Origin: Niastella sp. OAS944
GTDB lineage: Bacteria > Bacteroidota > Bacteroidia > Chitinophagales > Chitinophagaceae
Assembly (NCBI GenBank): GCA_024809215.1
Contig: JANUBW010000008.1
Location: 124,001 to 188,000, forward strand
Length of the DNA: 64,000 nucleotides
Reading direction: 5' to 3'
The position numbers and the translations under genes were made by a program. Below, one piece after another: positions 43,304-51,083 of the stretch. The notes under the pieces were generated by a model that searched no databases, was not told the origin of the DNA, and saw only the letters and a program-made list of their open reading frames with translations. The number at the start of each line of letters is the position of its first letter. Within the stretch, counting starts at the first letter, position 1.

Positions 43304-43780
43304 TTATTGTTTTGGTGCTTCCGCCTGTTCCTGAGGAAAGCCCAGTAATCTTCTGTGATAATTGATTTGCCCGGTATGATAGCTCAGGTGGGTGAGCATA
43401 TGTAATAACAGGTACTCAGTTGTTACAGTTTCACCATTAATAGGCAAAGGATAATTTTTCTCCAGTGTTTTCTTGCTGGTTTGCTCCAATGCATCTTTAA
43501 CGGCTACTTTCGCGTTCTCTATTTCGTTCAGCAATTTATGTTTGCCGATATTCTTTATATTAAATTCTCCTTCCCGGTTTCTAATATAACCTGAATCGCC
43601 TAACACATTGCCAATAAAATGTTGTAAGCTTCCAGTCAGGTGCAAACACAGGTTGCCACCGCTGTTTTTGATGCCTTCCTTTACCACCCACAGGCTGCTG
43701 TCGTCAGGATATTGGGAGATCTCTTCAGTCAGTTTATTCAGGTCCCGCTCAAATAATGTGATCAAAACTGGTGTAATCAT
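43304..43780 (-). CDS. DinB/YfiT-like four-helix protein
   Basis: The 158-residue protein is helical, and three histidines lie at positions typical of the DinB superfamily metal site: one in NLCLHLTGSLQHFIG and two in THLSYHTGQINYHRRLL. The family includes thiol-dependent S-transferases and damage-inducible proteins; the substrate is unknown. It is convergent with the BaiN-like gene and divergent from rpsA, and is transcribed alone. Confidence 0.8.
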   Translation of the reverse strand: MITPVLITLFERDLNKLTEEISQYPDDSSLWVVKEGIKNSGGNLCLHLTGSLQHFIGNVLGDSGYIRNREGEFNIKNIGKHKLLNEIENAKVAVKDALEQTSKKTLEKNYPLPINGETVTTEYLLLHMLTHLSYHTGQINYHRRLLGFPQEQAEAPKQ

Positions 43781-44111
43781 AACAAATAGTCAGTTGAAAA
43801 ATTTCGATAAATGTAAAAAGAAAAAACGCCGGTCAAAATAACTGCACAAAAAAATAATTTTCATTCATTAAAAACAATCTAATTTATACACGTTTCCAAA
43901 AAAATCAGTAGGTGATTTTCGTACAATATATACTGTTGGTTCGGCTAATCGTTTTTGCATGTGAATCATACTAGTAACACTGAATATAAATATAACCTTA
44001 AGAGCAAAGTGCTGCATCCTGCTTCCAAAAATACTTGTTAAGGCTGTGCAAATCAATAGATTACTAAACTAAAAAAAACGTTTAAAACCTTACAGATCCG
44101 GCATTTTGGCT

Positions 44112-44148
44112 TATCTTTGCAGCCCGAATTAAAATCATCGGGTTTTTT
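44112..44148 (+). promoter_or_regulatory. -7 box and hairpin at the rpsA 5' end
   Basis: TATCTTTG (44112-44119) matches the -7 consensus; no clear -33 element is seen at 19 bp. CCCGA (44123-44127) and TCGGG (44138-44142), followed by six T, lie directly before the ATG at 44152. Depending on the exact start site the mRNA would begin with or inside this hairpin. In the rest of the 371-bp spacer (43781-44111) I see nothing, and a short leftward ORF there is not convincing. Confidence 0.5.
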
Positions 44149-44151
44149 ATC

Positions 44152-46071
44152 ATGTTTCATTTATTTATTAAACAATTAAACGCTGATGCACAGGAGTCTT
44201 CTGCAGCCGGTCAGGGTGCTGAAGCTACAGCGACACCAAAAGCACCTGCGGCTCCGGAAGTGGACAACACTGCCCACGACGATTTCGACTGGAGCATTGA
44301 CAAACGTAACGTAGCTACTTATTCCAAAGAACAAAAGGAAAAGTATGATGCTGTTTACGAAGGTACTTTCAAAGCTGTTACCGACGGCGAATTAGTTAAA
44401 GGTTTAGTAGTGGCGCTTACTAAAACTGATGTTGTTATCAACATTGGCTTTAAGAGCGATGGTCTGGTTTCGTTAAACGAATTCCGTGATCTGCCAAACC
44501 TGAGAACTGGTGATGAAGTGGAAGTTATGGTTGTTGAGAAAGAAGACCGGGAAGGTCATCTTAACCTTAGCCGTAAACAAGCCCGCATTACCCGTGCCTG
44601 GGAAAGAATTGTTGAAGTTCATAAAACTGGTGAAGTTATTACCGGTACTGTTACTTCAAAAACCAAAGGCGGTTTGATTGTGGATGTATTTGGTATGGAA
44701 ACCTTCTTACCAGGTTCACAGATCGACGTTAAACCTGTAACTGATTACGATCAGTTTGTAGGAAAAACAATGGAGTTCAAAGTAGTGAAGATCAACGAAG
44801 CTATTAAGAACGCCGTAGTTTCTCACAAAGCGCTGATCGAAAGCGATATCGAAGCACAACGTGCAGAGATCATGAGCAAACTCGAAAGAGGTCAGGTATT
44901 GGAAGGAACTATCAAAAATATCACCGACTTCGGTGCCTTCATGGATCTGGGCGGCTTAGACGGTCTGTTGTATATCACAGACATCAGCTGGGGCCGTATC
45001 AGCCATCCTGGTGAGGTGCTGAAACTCGATCAGAAATTGAAAGTGGTTGTATTAGACTTCGATGATGAGAAAAAACGCATCAGCCTTGGTCTGAAACAAC
45101 TGACTCCTCATCCATGGGATATTCTGCCAGAGAACATTCACGAAGGTTCTGTAGTGAAAGGTAAAGTGGTGAATATCGAAGATTATGGCGCATTCCTGGA
45201 GATCATGCCAGGTGTTGAAGGTCTGGTACACGTAAGTGAAATTACCTGGGCTAACACACCAATCAATGCGAAAGAATTCTTCAAACTGGGTGATGAGTAC
45301 GAAGCTAAGATCGTTACGCTCGATAAAGATAGCCGCAAAATGAGCTTGTCCATCAAGCAAATGAGCGAAGATCCATGGAGCACTATCGAAACCAAATTCC
45401 CAGAGAGCAGCCGTCATACCGGCCTGGTGAAAAACATCACTCCTTACGGTGTGTTTGTTGAACTGGCTCCTGGTATTGGTGGTATGATCCACATCAGCGA
45501 TCTGAGCTGGTTGAAACGCTTCAACCATCCTTCTGAGTACACTAAAGTTGGTGAGAACATCGACGTGGTTATCCTCGGAATCGATAAAGACAATCGCAAA
45601 CTGCAACTCGGACACAAACAACTCGAAGAAGATCCCTGGAATGCATTACAGGGCACATTCGCTGTTGGTTCTGTACACGAGGGAACAGTTATCCGCAGAG
45701 ACGACAAAGGTGGTATCGTTCAGTTACCTTACGGTCTGGAAGGATTCGCGCCTAACCGTCACCTCATGCGTGAAGATGGCAAAAGCATCGGCGCCGATGA
45801 AACGCTGCAATTCATGGTTATCGAATTCGATCGCAATGAAAAACGCATCGTAGTATCGCATACTCGCCTGTGGGAGCAATCTAAACAGGAAGAGAAACAA
45901 GCTGCTCAAAAAGAAGCACGCGCTGAAGCTGATAAAACCAAGAAAGCAGTTAAGAACATTCAGGGTAAAGTAGAAAAAGCTACTTTAGGTGACCTGGGTG
46001 CACTGGCTGAGATCAAAGAAAAATTGAAGCAGGAAGAACAACAAGGTGGTTCTTCAGAAACAAAAGAGTAA
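44152..46071 (+). CDS. rpsA: 30S ribosomal protein S1
   Basis: The 639-residue protein has an N-terminal region of about 65 residues rich in Ala, Glu and Pro and then six S1 (OB) domains at about 70-140, 158-225, 245-313, 330-400, 417-487 and 504-573. Repeats 3-5 have the canonical pattern GTIKNITDFGAFMDLGGLDGLLYITDISW. A charged, helical C-terminal tail follows (KQEEKQAAQKEARAEADK). S1 binds A/U-rich mRNA leaders and helps initiation, probably important here as starts lack Shine-Dalgarno sequences. It has its own promoter and a strong terminator at 46096. Confidence 0.95.
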   Translation: MFHLFIKQLNADAQESSAAGQGAEATATPKAPAAPEVDNTAHDDFDWSIDKRNVATYSKEQKEKYDAVYEGTFKAVTDGELVKGLVVALTKTDVVINIGFKSDGLVSLNEFRDLPNLRTGDEVEVMVVEKEDREGHLNLSRKQARITRAWERIVEVHKTGEVITGTVTSKTKGGLIVDVFGMETFLPGSQIDVKPVTDYDQFVGKTMEFKVVKINEAIKNAVVSHKALIESDIEAQRAEIMSKLERGQVLEGTIKNITDFGAFMDLGGLDGLLYITDISWGRISHPGEVLKLDQKLKVVVLDFDDEKKRISLGLKQLTPHPWDILPENIHEGSVVKGKVVNIEDYGAFLEIMPGVEGLVHVSEITWANTPINAKEFFKLGDEYEAKIVTLDKDSRKMSLSIKQMSEDPWSTIETKFPESSRHTGLVKNITPYGVFVELAPGIGGMIHISDLSWLKRFNHPSEYTKVGENIDVVILGIDKDNRKLQLGHKQLEEDPWNALQGTFAVGSVHEGTVIRRDDKGGIVQLPYGLEGFAPNRHLMREDGKSIGADETLQFMVIEFDRNEKRIVVSHTRLWEQSKQEEKQAAQKEARAEADKTKKAVKNIQGKVEKATLGDLGALAEIKEKLKQEEQQGGSSETKE

Positions 46072-46095
46072 TCTTTTACTGCTGAAATAATATAG

Positions 46096-46126
46096 GTCCC
46101 CCGAGATAATCGGGGGACTTTTTTTT
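46096..46126 (+). terminator. Intrinsic terminator of rpsA
   Basis: GTCCCCCGA (46096-46104) and TCGGGGGAC (46110-46118) form a perfect 9-bp stem around a 5-nt loop, followed by eight T. Confidence 0.95.
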
Positions 46127-46393
46127 ATGTGTACTTATGTCGTTGGAAATCAAAGCGGGGAGCTCTGCCCTTTACCGGTATATTGATTGAGGTTATTACT
46201 TAAGAATTTATTTGCATGTAAGCTTGCATGAGAAAAAACTGCGTTATATATTTATGTCAGCAACACAGGCACACAATCCTAATCCTATCTGCAACATTAG
46301 CAACGCTCTACATTCCAGTGTAATTGATCTGTGGTATTTCACCGTTATCCTTCATTAAGAACAAGGTTGTTTGGTAATTCAAATTCGTGCCGT

Positions 46394-46471
46394 ATGAAGA
46401 AGCAATTTACTTCAATCGTATTCATATGCATATTCCTGTTCTTTTATGCTCTTCATTGCAGCACCCGGTAA
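46394..46471 (+). pseudogene. Lipoprotein signal-peptide ORF, 25 residues, possibly a decayed gene
   Basis: A short frame MKKQFTSIVFICIFLFFY followed by ALHCSTR and a stop looks exactly like a lipoprotein signal peptide with its lipobox (ALHC) but has only three residues after the cysteine. No continuation in another frame is obvious downstream. It could be a gene remnant, a very short lipopeptide, or chance. The 724-bp stretch 46072-46795 otherwise holds no gene. Confidence 0.35.
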
Positions 46472-46605
46472 CCTGGCTGCTCTGAAATGATAACCATTAC
46501 TATAACCGATTAAAATATTACGTACATCGATGCCAGTTACAGTAGTATTGTACTAACCAGTCATGTACTCAACTTAATAACAGGTTCATTGGGTAGTTTA
46601 CACTC

Positions 46606-46641
46606 AACGGGATGTTCCGGGTGCCATCGGAATGTCCCGTT
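46606..46641. repeat. Near-perfect inverted repeat
   Basis: AACGGGATGTTCCG (46606-46619) and CGGAATGTCCCGTT (46628-46641) pair except for the central TG opposite TG, around an 8-nt loop. A weak T-rich stretch follows. It could be a terminator for an unknown short transcript or a protein-binding palindrome. Confidence 0.55.
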
Positions 46642-46650
46642 TGAATTTTA

Positions 46651-46780
46651 TGAGGTAGGAGGTAAGAAGTAGGAGGTAAGAAGTAGGAGGTAAGAAGTAC
46701 CCGATATTCGAAGTTACCGATAAGGTTTAACCGCCTGCCGTTTCAAGCTCTTCATACTTCTTACTTCTTACTTCGTATTC
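46651..46780. repeat. AAGTAAGAAGTA-type inverted repeat element, copy 1
   Basis: The left part has three exact 14-bp units AGGAGGTAAGAAGT (46657-46698). The right part, CTTCATACTTCTTACTTC and on to 46780, is largely the reverse complement of such units. A second element of the same type lies at 52324-52387. Both lie beside genes that converge or face each other. The central 50 bp show nothing else. Confidence 0.7.
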
Positions 46781-46795
46781 TTTAATCCAATTAGG

Positions 46796-47452
46796 TTACA
46801 ACGTTTCTAAAACTGTCTTATTAAATCCTAACAAGCTTGTCAACTTACGATCAGCCGCATCCCATCTTCCTTCGTGATGAACGTGTGGCGCAGGAATAAC
46901 AACACATTTCATGCGTGCTGCCTTGGCGGCTATCATTCCATTAAAAGAATCTTCAAAACAAATACAGGTAGTTGGCTTAACCTGTAATAGTTCGGCACAA
47001 TTCAAAAATACCTGTGGATGCGGTTTGCCATGTGGCAAATGCTCGGCAGAAGTGATGGCATTCAGGTATGGCTGAATATTGAGCTTTTCAACAACCGCTT
47101 CAATTAACCGCATAGGCGAAGAAGAGGCGAGGCCTATAAGGAAATTATTGGCTTTAAAAAAGTCCATGATGTATTGCACGCCTTCCATGGCTTCACCATG
47201 TTCTTTTATTTTGTTTAAAGCAGCCTGTTCAATTTGCCGGGCAGCTTCTTTTGCCCTTTCCTTACTAATGGCAAAATGGGTAAACCAGTAATCGACCCAT
47301 TCAGGTGTGCGAAGGCCTGTAGTAAGAATATATTGCTCGTCGGTGAGCGTAACACCATACTCTTGTAACGTTTCGGCGCCTGCCTGCTGCCATAAAGGTT
47401 CAGAATCTATAAGCAGACCATCCATATCAAAAATTACCGCAGAAAATTTCAT
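46796..47452 (-). CDS. hxpB: HAD-superfamily sugar phosphatase (HxpB/YniC-like)
   Basis: This 218-residue protein begins MKFSAVIFDMDGLLIDSEPLW, with the two catalytic Asp residues (D9, D11) of HAD motif I. Motif II is in LIGLASSSPMRLIE, the Lys motif III in EHLPHGKPHPQVFLNCA and the acidic motif IV in CICFEDSFNGMIAAKAA. The cap sequence and length resemble YniC/HxpB, which dephosphorylates 2-deoxyglucose 6-phosphate and hexitol phosphates; a beta-phosphoglucomutase is an alternative. It lies 56 bp downstream of the SIMPL gene. Confidence 0.75.
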   Translation of the reverse strand: MKFSAVIFDMDGLLIDSEPLWQQAGAETLQEYGVTLTDEQYILTTGLRTPEWVDYWFTHFAISKERAKEAARQIEQAALNKIKEHGEAMEGVQYIMDFFKANNFLIGLASSSPMRLIEAVVEKLNIQPYLNAITSAEHLPHGKPHPQVFLNCAELLQVKPTTCICFEDSFNGMIAAKAARMKCVVIPAPHVHHEGRWDAADRKLTSLLGFNKTVLETL

Positions 47453-47508
47453 GGGGGCAAAGATAAGATGATACGCTAAAAGGGAAAAAGGATAAGGTTT
47501 ATGGCTGG

Positions 47509-48213
47509 TTATTTTATAGCAAATACAACATTTACTTCCATATAAACTTTGATCTTTTTGAAATCAATGCCTCCATCTGAGCTAAAGAAACCATTGTTAC
47601 CCGCCATTTCCATTCTATTGGAAGTTTGGCTAATGTTATAATATGGCTGTATAATGCCCGTATTGTTTTCAGAAATAGTAACTGCTGTACCCAGGCTTTC
47701 ACCTACAGCTTCAGTAAGATAACCTGCTTTTTCTTTAGCGGCTTTTATGGCCAGTATTCTTACCTGTTTACGGTATTCCTGTATTTTACTGTGGCTAACA
47801 CGTACCACATCGAAGCCTTGCGTAGCTTCATCATCGAGTTTGTTTACCAGTTCATCCATTTTTTTACTGTTATTGAATTTTATCTGGTAGGAAATGGTGG
47901 CATATAATTCTTCCTTTGATCTCTTTTTCTTTAACAGATTACCTTCGTATGAAGCAATGGTAATAACCGAATCGTGCAAGCCTACATTGCTGCAGGAATT
48001 TAAAAAATCGGTTTTAATTTTTTCAATACCTATTTTACCAGTACCCTTTTTTTCATATTCTTTTAATGTAACAACCACATATATTTCATCGGGAGTGATC
48101 TCCATATCGGCACTGCCGTTAACGTTTATGGTTTTGGGGTACGGGTTTGGCGCCTGGGCAAATAAACCTGAAATAAAGAAAGCAAGGATGGCGGTAGTAA
48201 TAATTTTTTTCAT
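47509..48213 (-). CDS. SIMPL domain (DUF541) periplasmic protein
   Basis: From ATG 48213 (MKKIITTAILAFFISGLFAQ) there are 234 residues with a Sec signal peptide; an ATG two codons upstream is also possible. The mature part has the DUF541/SIMPL pattern: TINVNGSADMEITPDEIYVVVTLKEYEKKG, VGLHDSVITIASYEG, ISYQIKFNNSKKMDELVNKLD and a C-terminal VYMEVNVVFAIK. The family (SIMPL, BP26-like) forms oligomers in the periplasm and is of unknown function. It is likely co-transcribed with the HAD gene 56 bp downstream. Confidence 0.8.
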   Translation of the reverse strand: MKKIITTAILAFFISGLFAQAPNPYPKTINVNGSADMEITPDEIYVVVTLKEYEKKGTGKIGIEKIKTDFLNSCSNVGLHDSVITIASYEGNLLKKKRSKEELYATISYQIKFNNSKKMDELVNKLDDEATQGFDVVRVSHSKIQEYRKQVRILAIKAAKEKAGYLTEAVGESLGTAVTISENNTGIIQPYYNISQTSNRMEMAGNNGFFSSDGGIDFKKIKVYMEVNVVFAIK

Positions 48214-48348
48214 GATCATTTATTTAATACTGATAAGATTTCGGGAACCCATAAATTACATAAACAGGAAACCGTTTGCAATAATGATAACCGGTTTATT
48301 AACATTTCCTTAATTTCGGTACAAATTGGATGGTAAAAATAAGCTAGC

Positions 48349-49116
48349 ATGAGCGAGTTCAGTGAAAGGTTACGACATATTAAACTGGTTCGAAAGATAC
48401 TATATGCACTAATAGGTATAGTAACCTGGCCCGGACTGGTTATCATTAACAAATTACGTATAAGGGGCACTGAGCATATTGCCAAACTGCCCGGGAAGAA
48501 TGTGCTTTTTGTCAGTAATCATCAAACTTACTTTGCCGATGTGATCACCTTTCTGCATATTTTCTGTGCAGTGAAATGGAGAAAGAAGAACAAACTTGGT
48601 GTTCCTTATTACTTATTAAATCCCTTTACTAAAGTTTATTATGTGGCTGCCGAAGAAACAATGCGCGGCAGTTTTATCAGCCGTTTGTTTACGTTAGGAG
48701 GTGCGCTCACTGTAAAACGTACCTGGCGTTCGGCGGGTACCGAAGTACGTAAGGGGCTCGATCCTTCCGACACCCGCAAAATAACACGGGCATTGGATAA
48801 TAACTGGGTCATCACATTTCCGCAGGGAACAACAACACCTTTTGCACCCGGACGAAAGGGCACGGCGCATATTATAAAATTGTGTAAGCCTATTGTAGTA
48901 CCGGTTGTGATCAGTGGATTTTGGCGTGCCTTTAACAAAAAAGGATTGAAGTTTAAAAAGAAGGGAACATTACTTTCTGTTACATTTAAAGAACCGCTGC
49001 AAATAGATTATGATGCGCCACCCGAAGTGATCTTAGCGCAGGTGATGGATGCTATTGAGCAAAGCAAACCGTTTATGATGAAGGGCGCGCATCACTGGAG
49101 TAAACCAATTAGCTAA
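48349..49116 (+). CDS. 1-acyl-sn-glycerol-3-phosphate acyltransferase-like (PlsC family) protein
   Basis: The 255-residue protein has an N-terminal hydrophobic stretch and the block NHQTYFADVITFLHIF in the position of the acyltransferase motif HX4D. Here the spacing is H-x5-D, counting His to Asp in HQTYFAD. The second block is a segment FPQGTTTPFAPGRKGTAHII, in place of the usual FPEGTR motif, and the third is IVVPVVISGF. It should acylate a lysophospholipid or another glycerol lipid at the membrane. The altered motifs suggest a subgroup that may have a different acceptor. It ends in a GCTAATGTG repeat and a bidirectional terminator. Confidence 0.75.
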   Translation: MSEFSERLRHIKLVRKILYALIGIVTWPGLVIINKLRIRGTEHIAKLPGKNVLFVSNHQTYFADVITFLHIFCAVKWRKKNKLGVPYYLLNPFTKVYYVAAEETMRGSFISRLFTLGGALTVKRTWRSAGTEVRKGLDPSDTRKITRALDNNWVITFPQGTTTPFAPGRKGTAHIIKLCKPIVVPVVISGFWRAFNKKGLKFKKKGTLLSVTFKEPLQIDYDAPPEVILAQVMDAIEQSKPFMMKGAHHWSKPIS

Positions 49117-49142
49117 TGTGATAATTTGCTAATGTGCTAATA
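49109..49142. repeat. GCTAATGTG-type repeat overlapping an acyltransferase stop
   Basis: AATTAGCTAATGTGATAATTTGCTAATGTGCTAAT-like sequence starts in the last codons of the acyltransferase and runs to the terminator. It is the same family as at 171, 34034 and 37779. Confidence 0.65.
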
Positions 49143-49144
49143 AA

Positions 49145-49179
49145 AAAATCCCTCCGGCTGAGCAAGAGGGATTTTTTTA
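49145..49179. terminator. Bidirectional terminator between convergent genes
   Basis: ATCCCTC (49148-49154) and GAGGGAT (49166-49172) pair with A runs on the left and T runs on the right, so the hairpin can stop transcription from both sides: the acyltransferase (+) and the thioesterase (-). Confidence 0.85.
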
Positions 49180-49185
49180 TTAGAG

Positions 49186-49704
49186 TTATTTCGTAAACAA
49201 TGCTTTTAATTCAGTAGCATCATCGGGTTGCATTTTACCGCCAAGTATCAAACGCAACTGTCTTCTGCGCAAAGCACCATCAAACAATTTCTTTTCTTCA
49301 TCCGTTTCGGGGATCAGTGCTGGAATTTTGCGTGGTTTTCCATTGGGGTCAAGCGAAACAAAGGTAAAATAGGCTTCGTTGCTTTTGTATTTATACTGGT
49401 GAAGGGCATCTTCGCCCCAAACACTCATATGTATTTCCATGGAAGTATTAAAGGCGCGGGAAACCCTGGCCTGAATATGAACGGCATTGCCCAGTTTAAT
49501 AGGGTTCTCGAAAGAAATATTGTCAACCGATGCTGTTACAACCGGTGTGCTGCAATGTTTCATAGCTGCGAGGGCAGCTGCAATATCCATCCAGTACATT
49601 AATCGTCCACCCATTAAATTGCCAAACATATTGGTATCGTTGGGTAATACCAACTCGGTCATGGTAACTACCGATTCTTTGGCCGTCTTGGAAAACTGGT
49701 CCAT
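49186..49704 (-). CDS. Acyl-CoA thioesterase (YciA/BACH-like hotdog)
   Basis: I prefer ATG 49704 (MDQFSKTAKESVVTMTELV), giving 172 residues; an upstream in-frame ATG would add 27 residues that do not fit. The protein has LPNDTNMFGNLMGGRLMYWMDIAAALAAMKHC, the core helix of the hotdog acyl-CoA hydrolase group including YciA and cytosolic BACH enzymes, then VDNISFENPIKLGNAVHIQARVSRAFNTSMEIHM. It hydrolyses acyl-CoAs in the cytoplasm; the chain specificity is unknown. It lies 34 bp downstream of the dipeptide epimerase on the same strand. Confidence 0.85.
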   Translation of the reverse strand: MDQFSKTAKESVVTMTELVLPNDTNMFGNLMGGRLMYWMDIAAALAAMKHCSTPVVTASVDNISFENPIKLGNAVHIQARVSRAFNTSMEIHMSVWGEDALHQYKYKSNEAYFTFVSLDPNGKPRKIPALIPETDEEKKLFDGALRRRQLRLILGGKMQPDDATELKALFTK

Positions 49705-49738
49705 GCTATTTTTTGCGCAAAGATATGGTGTGGTGGGT

Positions 49739-50836
49739 TTATATAGTGACCTTTTCAAGTGTTTGCAGAAAAGCTTCATCGGCATCGGCGCCTATACCCG
49801 GGGTTTCAGGCACTTCCAGGAAAAAGCCTTTGTATTGTACGCCCCCTGTAACCGGGTCGGCTTTATGGCCCAGCATACAGGTATCCATATCATAAAAAGC
49901 GACATTGTTGTGCGACAGCGCAAAATGCGCAAAAGCGGTAAGAGCTACCCGGCTTTCGAGCATACCGCCCATCATACAGGGAATGTTATTTTCTTCACAC
50001 ACCTCATGTATTTTGCGGGCTTCCCAAATACCCCCCGATTTGGCGAACTTGATATTCACATAGTCGCAGGCGCCGGCTGCAATAATACGTTTGGCATCGT
50101 GGTGGTCAAAAACGCTTTCATCGGCCATGATCCTGATGGGCGATTGTTTTACCAGCGTGGGAAGTTTATCATCGTCCCAATACCGCATCGGTTGCTCACA
50201 GAACTGGATATTATAAGGTCCCATGGCCTTGAGGGCAAATACCGCATCATCATAATTCCAACCCTGGTTGGCGTCTATACGAAGCCCTATTGCAGGACCA
50301 ACGGCTTCCCGTATCTTTTGCACCCGTTCTACATCTTCTTTGGCATTTTTACCCAGCTTTATTTTGATAATTCGTACGCCCCGTTTTACAAAATCGATGG
50401 CTTTAGTGGCCATATTATCAGGTGTGTCTATACCTATGGTGAGGTCGGTCTCCAATTCTTTTTTGCTTCCACCCAAATAACTATACAATGGTTTGCCGGC
50501 GGCTTTGGCTGCCAGGTCGTACAGCGCCATATCGAAGGCGCTTTTAATGGTTGCATTGAAGGCCGTGTAACTATGTAGTTCCTGCAACCGTTCTTCAATA
50601 GCCGCTGCATTTTTGTTTTTCCAAAGGGCGGCAAAATCCTTCGCCATTTCAAAACAGGTGGCCTGGGTTTCACCAGCGATCATTGGAAAAGCACTGCATT
50701 CGCCCACGCCATAAATGCCTGCATCGGTGTGCACCCTGATAAACGTGTTTTGCGCATAGTGCATGGTACCGGTGGCAATGGTAAAGGGGTGCATGGGTAT
50801 GCTAAACTTATAAATATCGGTATGTAGGATCGTCAT
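49739..50836 (-). CDS. Dipeptide epimerase (L-Ala-D/L-Glu epimerase type), enolase superfamily
   Basis: From ATG 50836 the protein has 365 residues. It has the muconate lactonising enzyme subgroup pattern: FDMALYDLAAKAAGKPLYSYLGG, the catalytic Lys in IKIKLGKNA, metal ligands in LRIDANQGW (Asp), FCEQPM (Glu) and ADESVFDHHD (Asp), and the second Lys in VNIKFAKSGG. These match dipeptide epimerases, which recycle murein-derived L-Ala-D-Glu to L-Ala-L-Glu. An o-succinylbenzoate synthase role is an alternative but the KxK and surrounding sequence favour the epimerase. It is upstream of the thioesterase gene in the same orientation. Confidence 0.8.
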   Translation of the reverse strand: MTILHTDIYKFSIPMHPFTIATGTMHYAQNTFIRVHTDAGIYGVGECSAFPMIAGETQATCFEMAKDFAALWKNKNAAAIEERLQELHSYTAFNATIKSAFDMALYDLAAKAAGKPLYSYLGGSKKELETDLTIGIDTPDNMATKAIDFVKRGVRIIKIKLGKNAKEDVERVQKIREAVGPAIGLRIDANQGWNYDDAVFALKAMGPYNIQFCEQPMRYWDDDKLPTLVKQSPIRIMADESVFDHHDAKRIIAAGACDYVNIKFAKSGGIWEARKIHEVCEENNIPCMMGGMLESRVALTAFAHFALSHNNVAFYDMDTCMLGHKADPVTGGVQYKGFFLEVPETPGIGADADEAFLQTLEKVTI

Positions 50837-50909
50837 AAGGGCCACAATTTACAAGGTTTAGGATAGTGAAAACTCAGCAAAAAGACGCAATGCGTGAGAC
50901 GTGAAACGG

Positions 50910-50925
50910 TCCGCCAGCTGGCGGA
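50910..50925. repeat. Perfect 16-bp palindrome
   Basis: TCCGCCAGCTGGCGGA is a perfect palindrome in the 247-bp divergent spacer between the dipeptide epimerase and proline dehydrogenase genes. Degenerate relatives (GCCGGTGGGCGGA, CCGTCGGTTGGCGGA) lie near 38812 and 38876, so it may belong to a dispersed repeat family rather than be an operator. Confidence 0.5.
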
Positions 50926-51083
50926 TGAAAGCCCATGCATCCTCACGACTAATTGCTGACTAAGTTCCTGTGCCAGACCGGTTATGCGGAAACCCGAAAC
51001 CGGGAACGATTGCAAAAACCGTGTTGCAAACTTAGAATTTAAAAGTTTTCGAATTAACTTCGCGCCTAACATTCGTTAGTTCT

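Noticed and set aside
43868-44056. 62-codon reverse ORF in the DinB-rpsA spacer
   Set aside because: No recognisable features and a very AT-rich region; most likely chance.
49487-50578. 363-codon forward ORF
   Set aside because: It is antisense to the thioesterase and dipeptide epimerase, both of which have clear motifs; it is a shadow frame.
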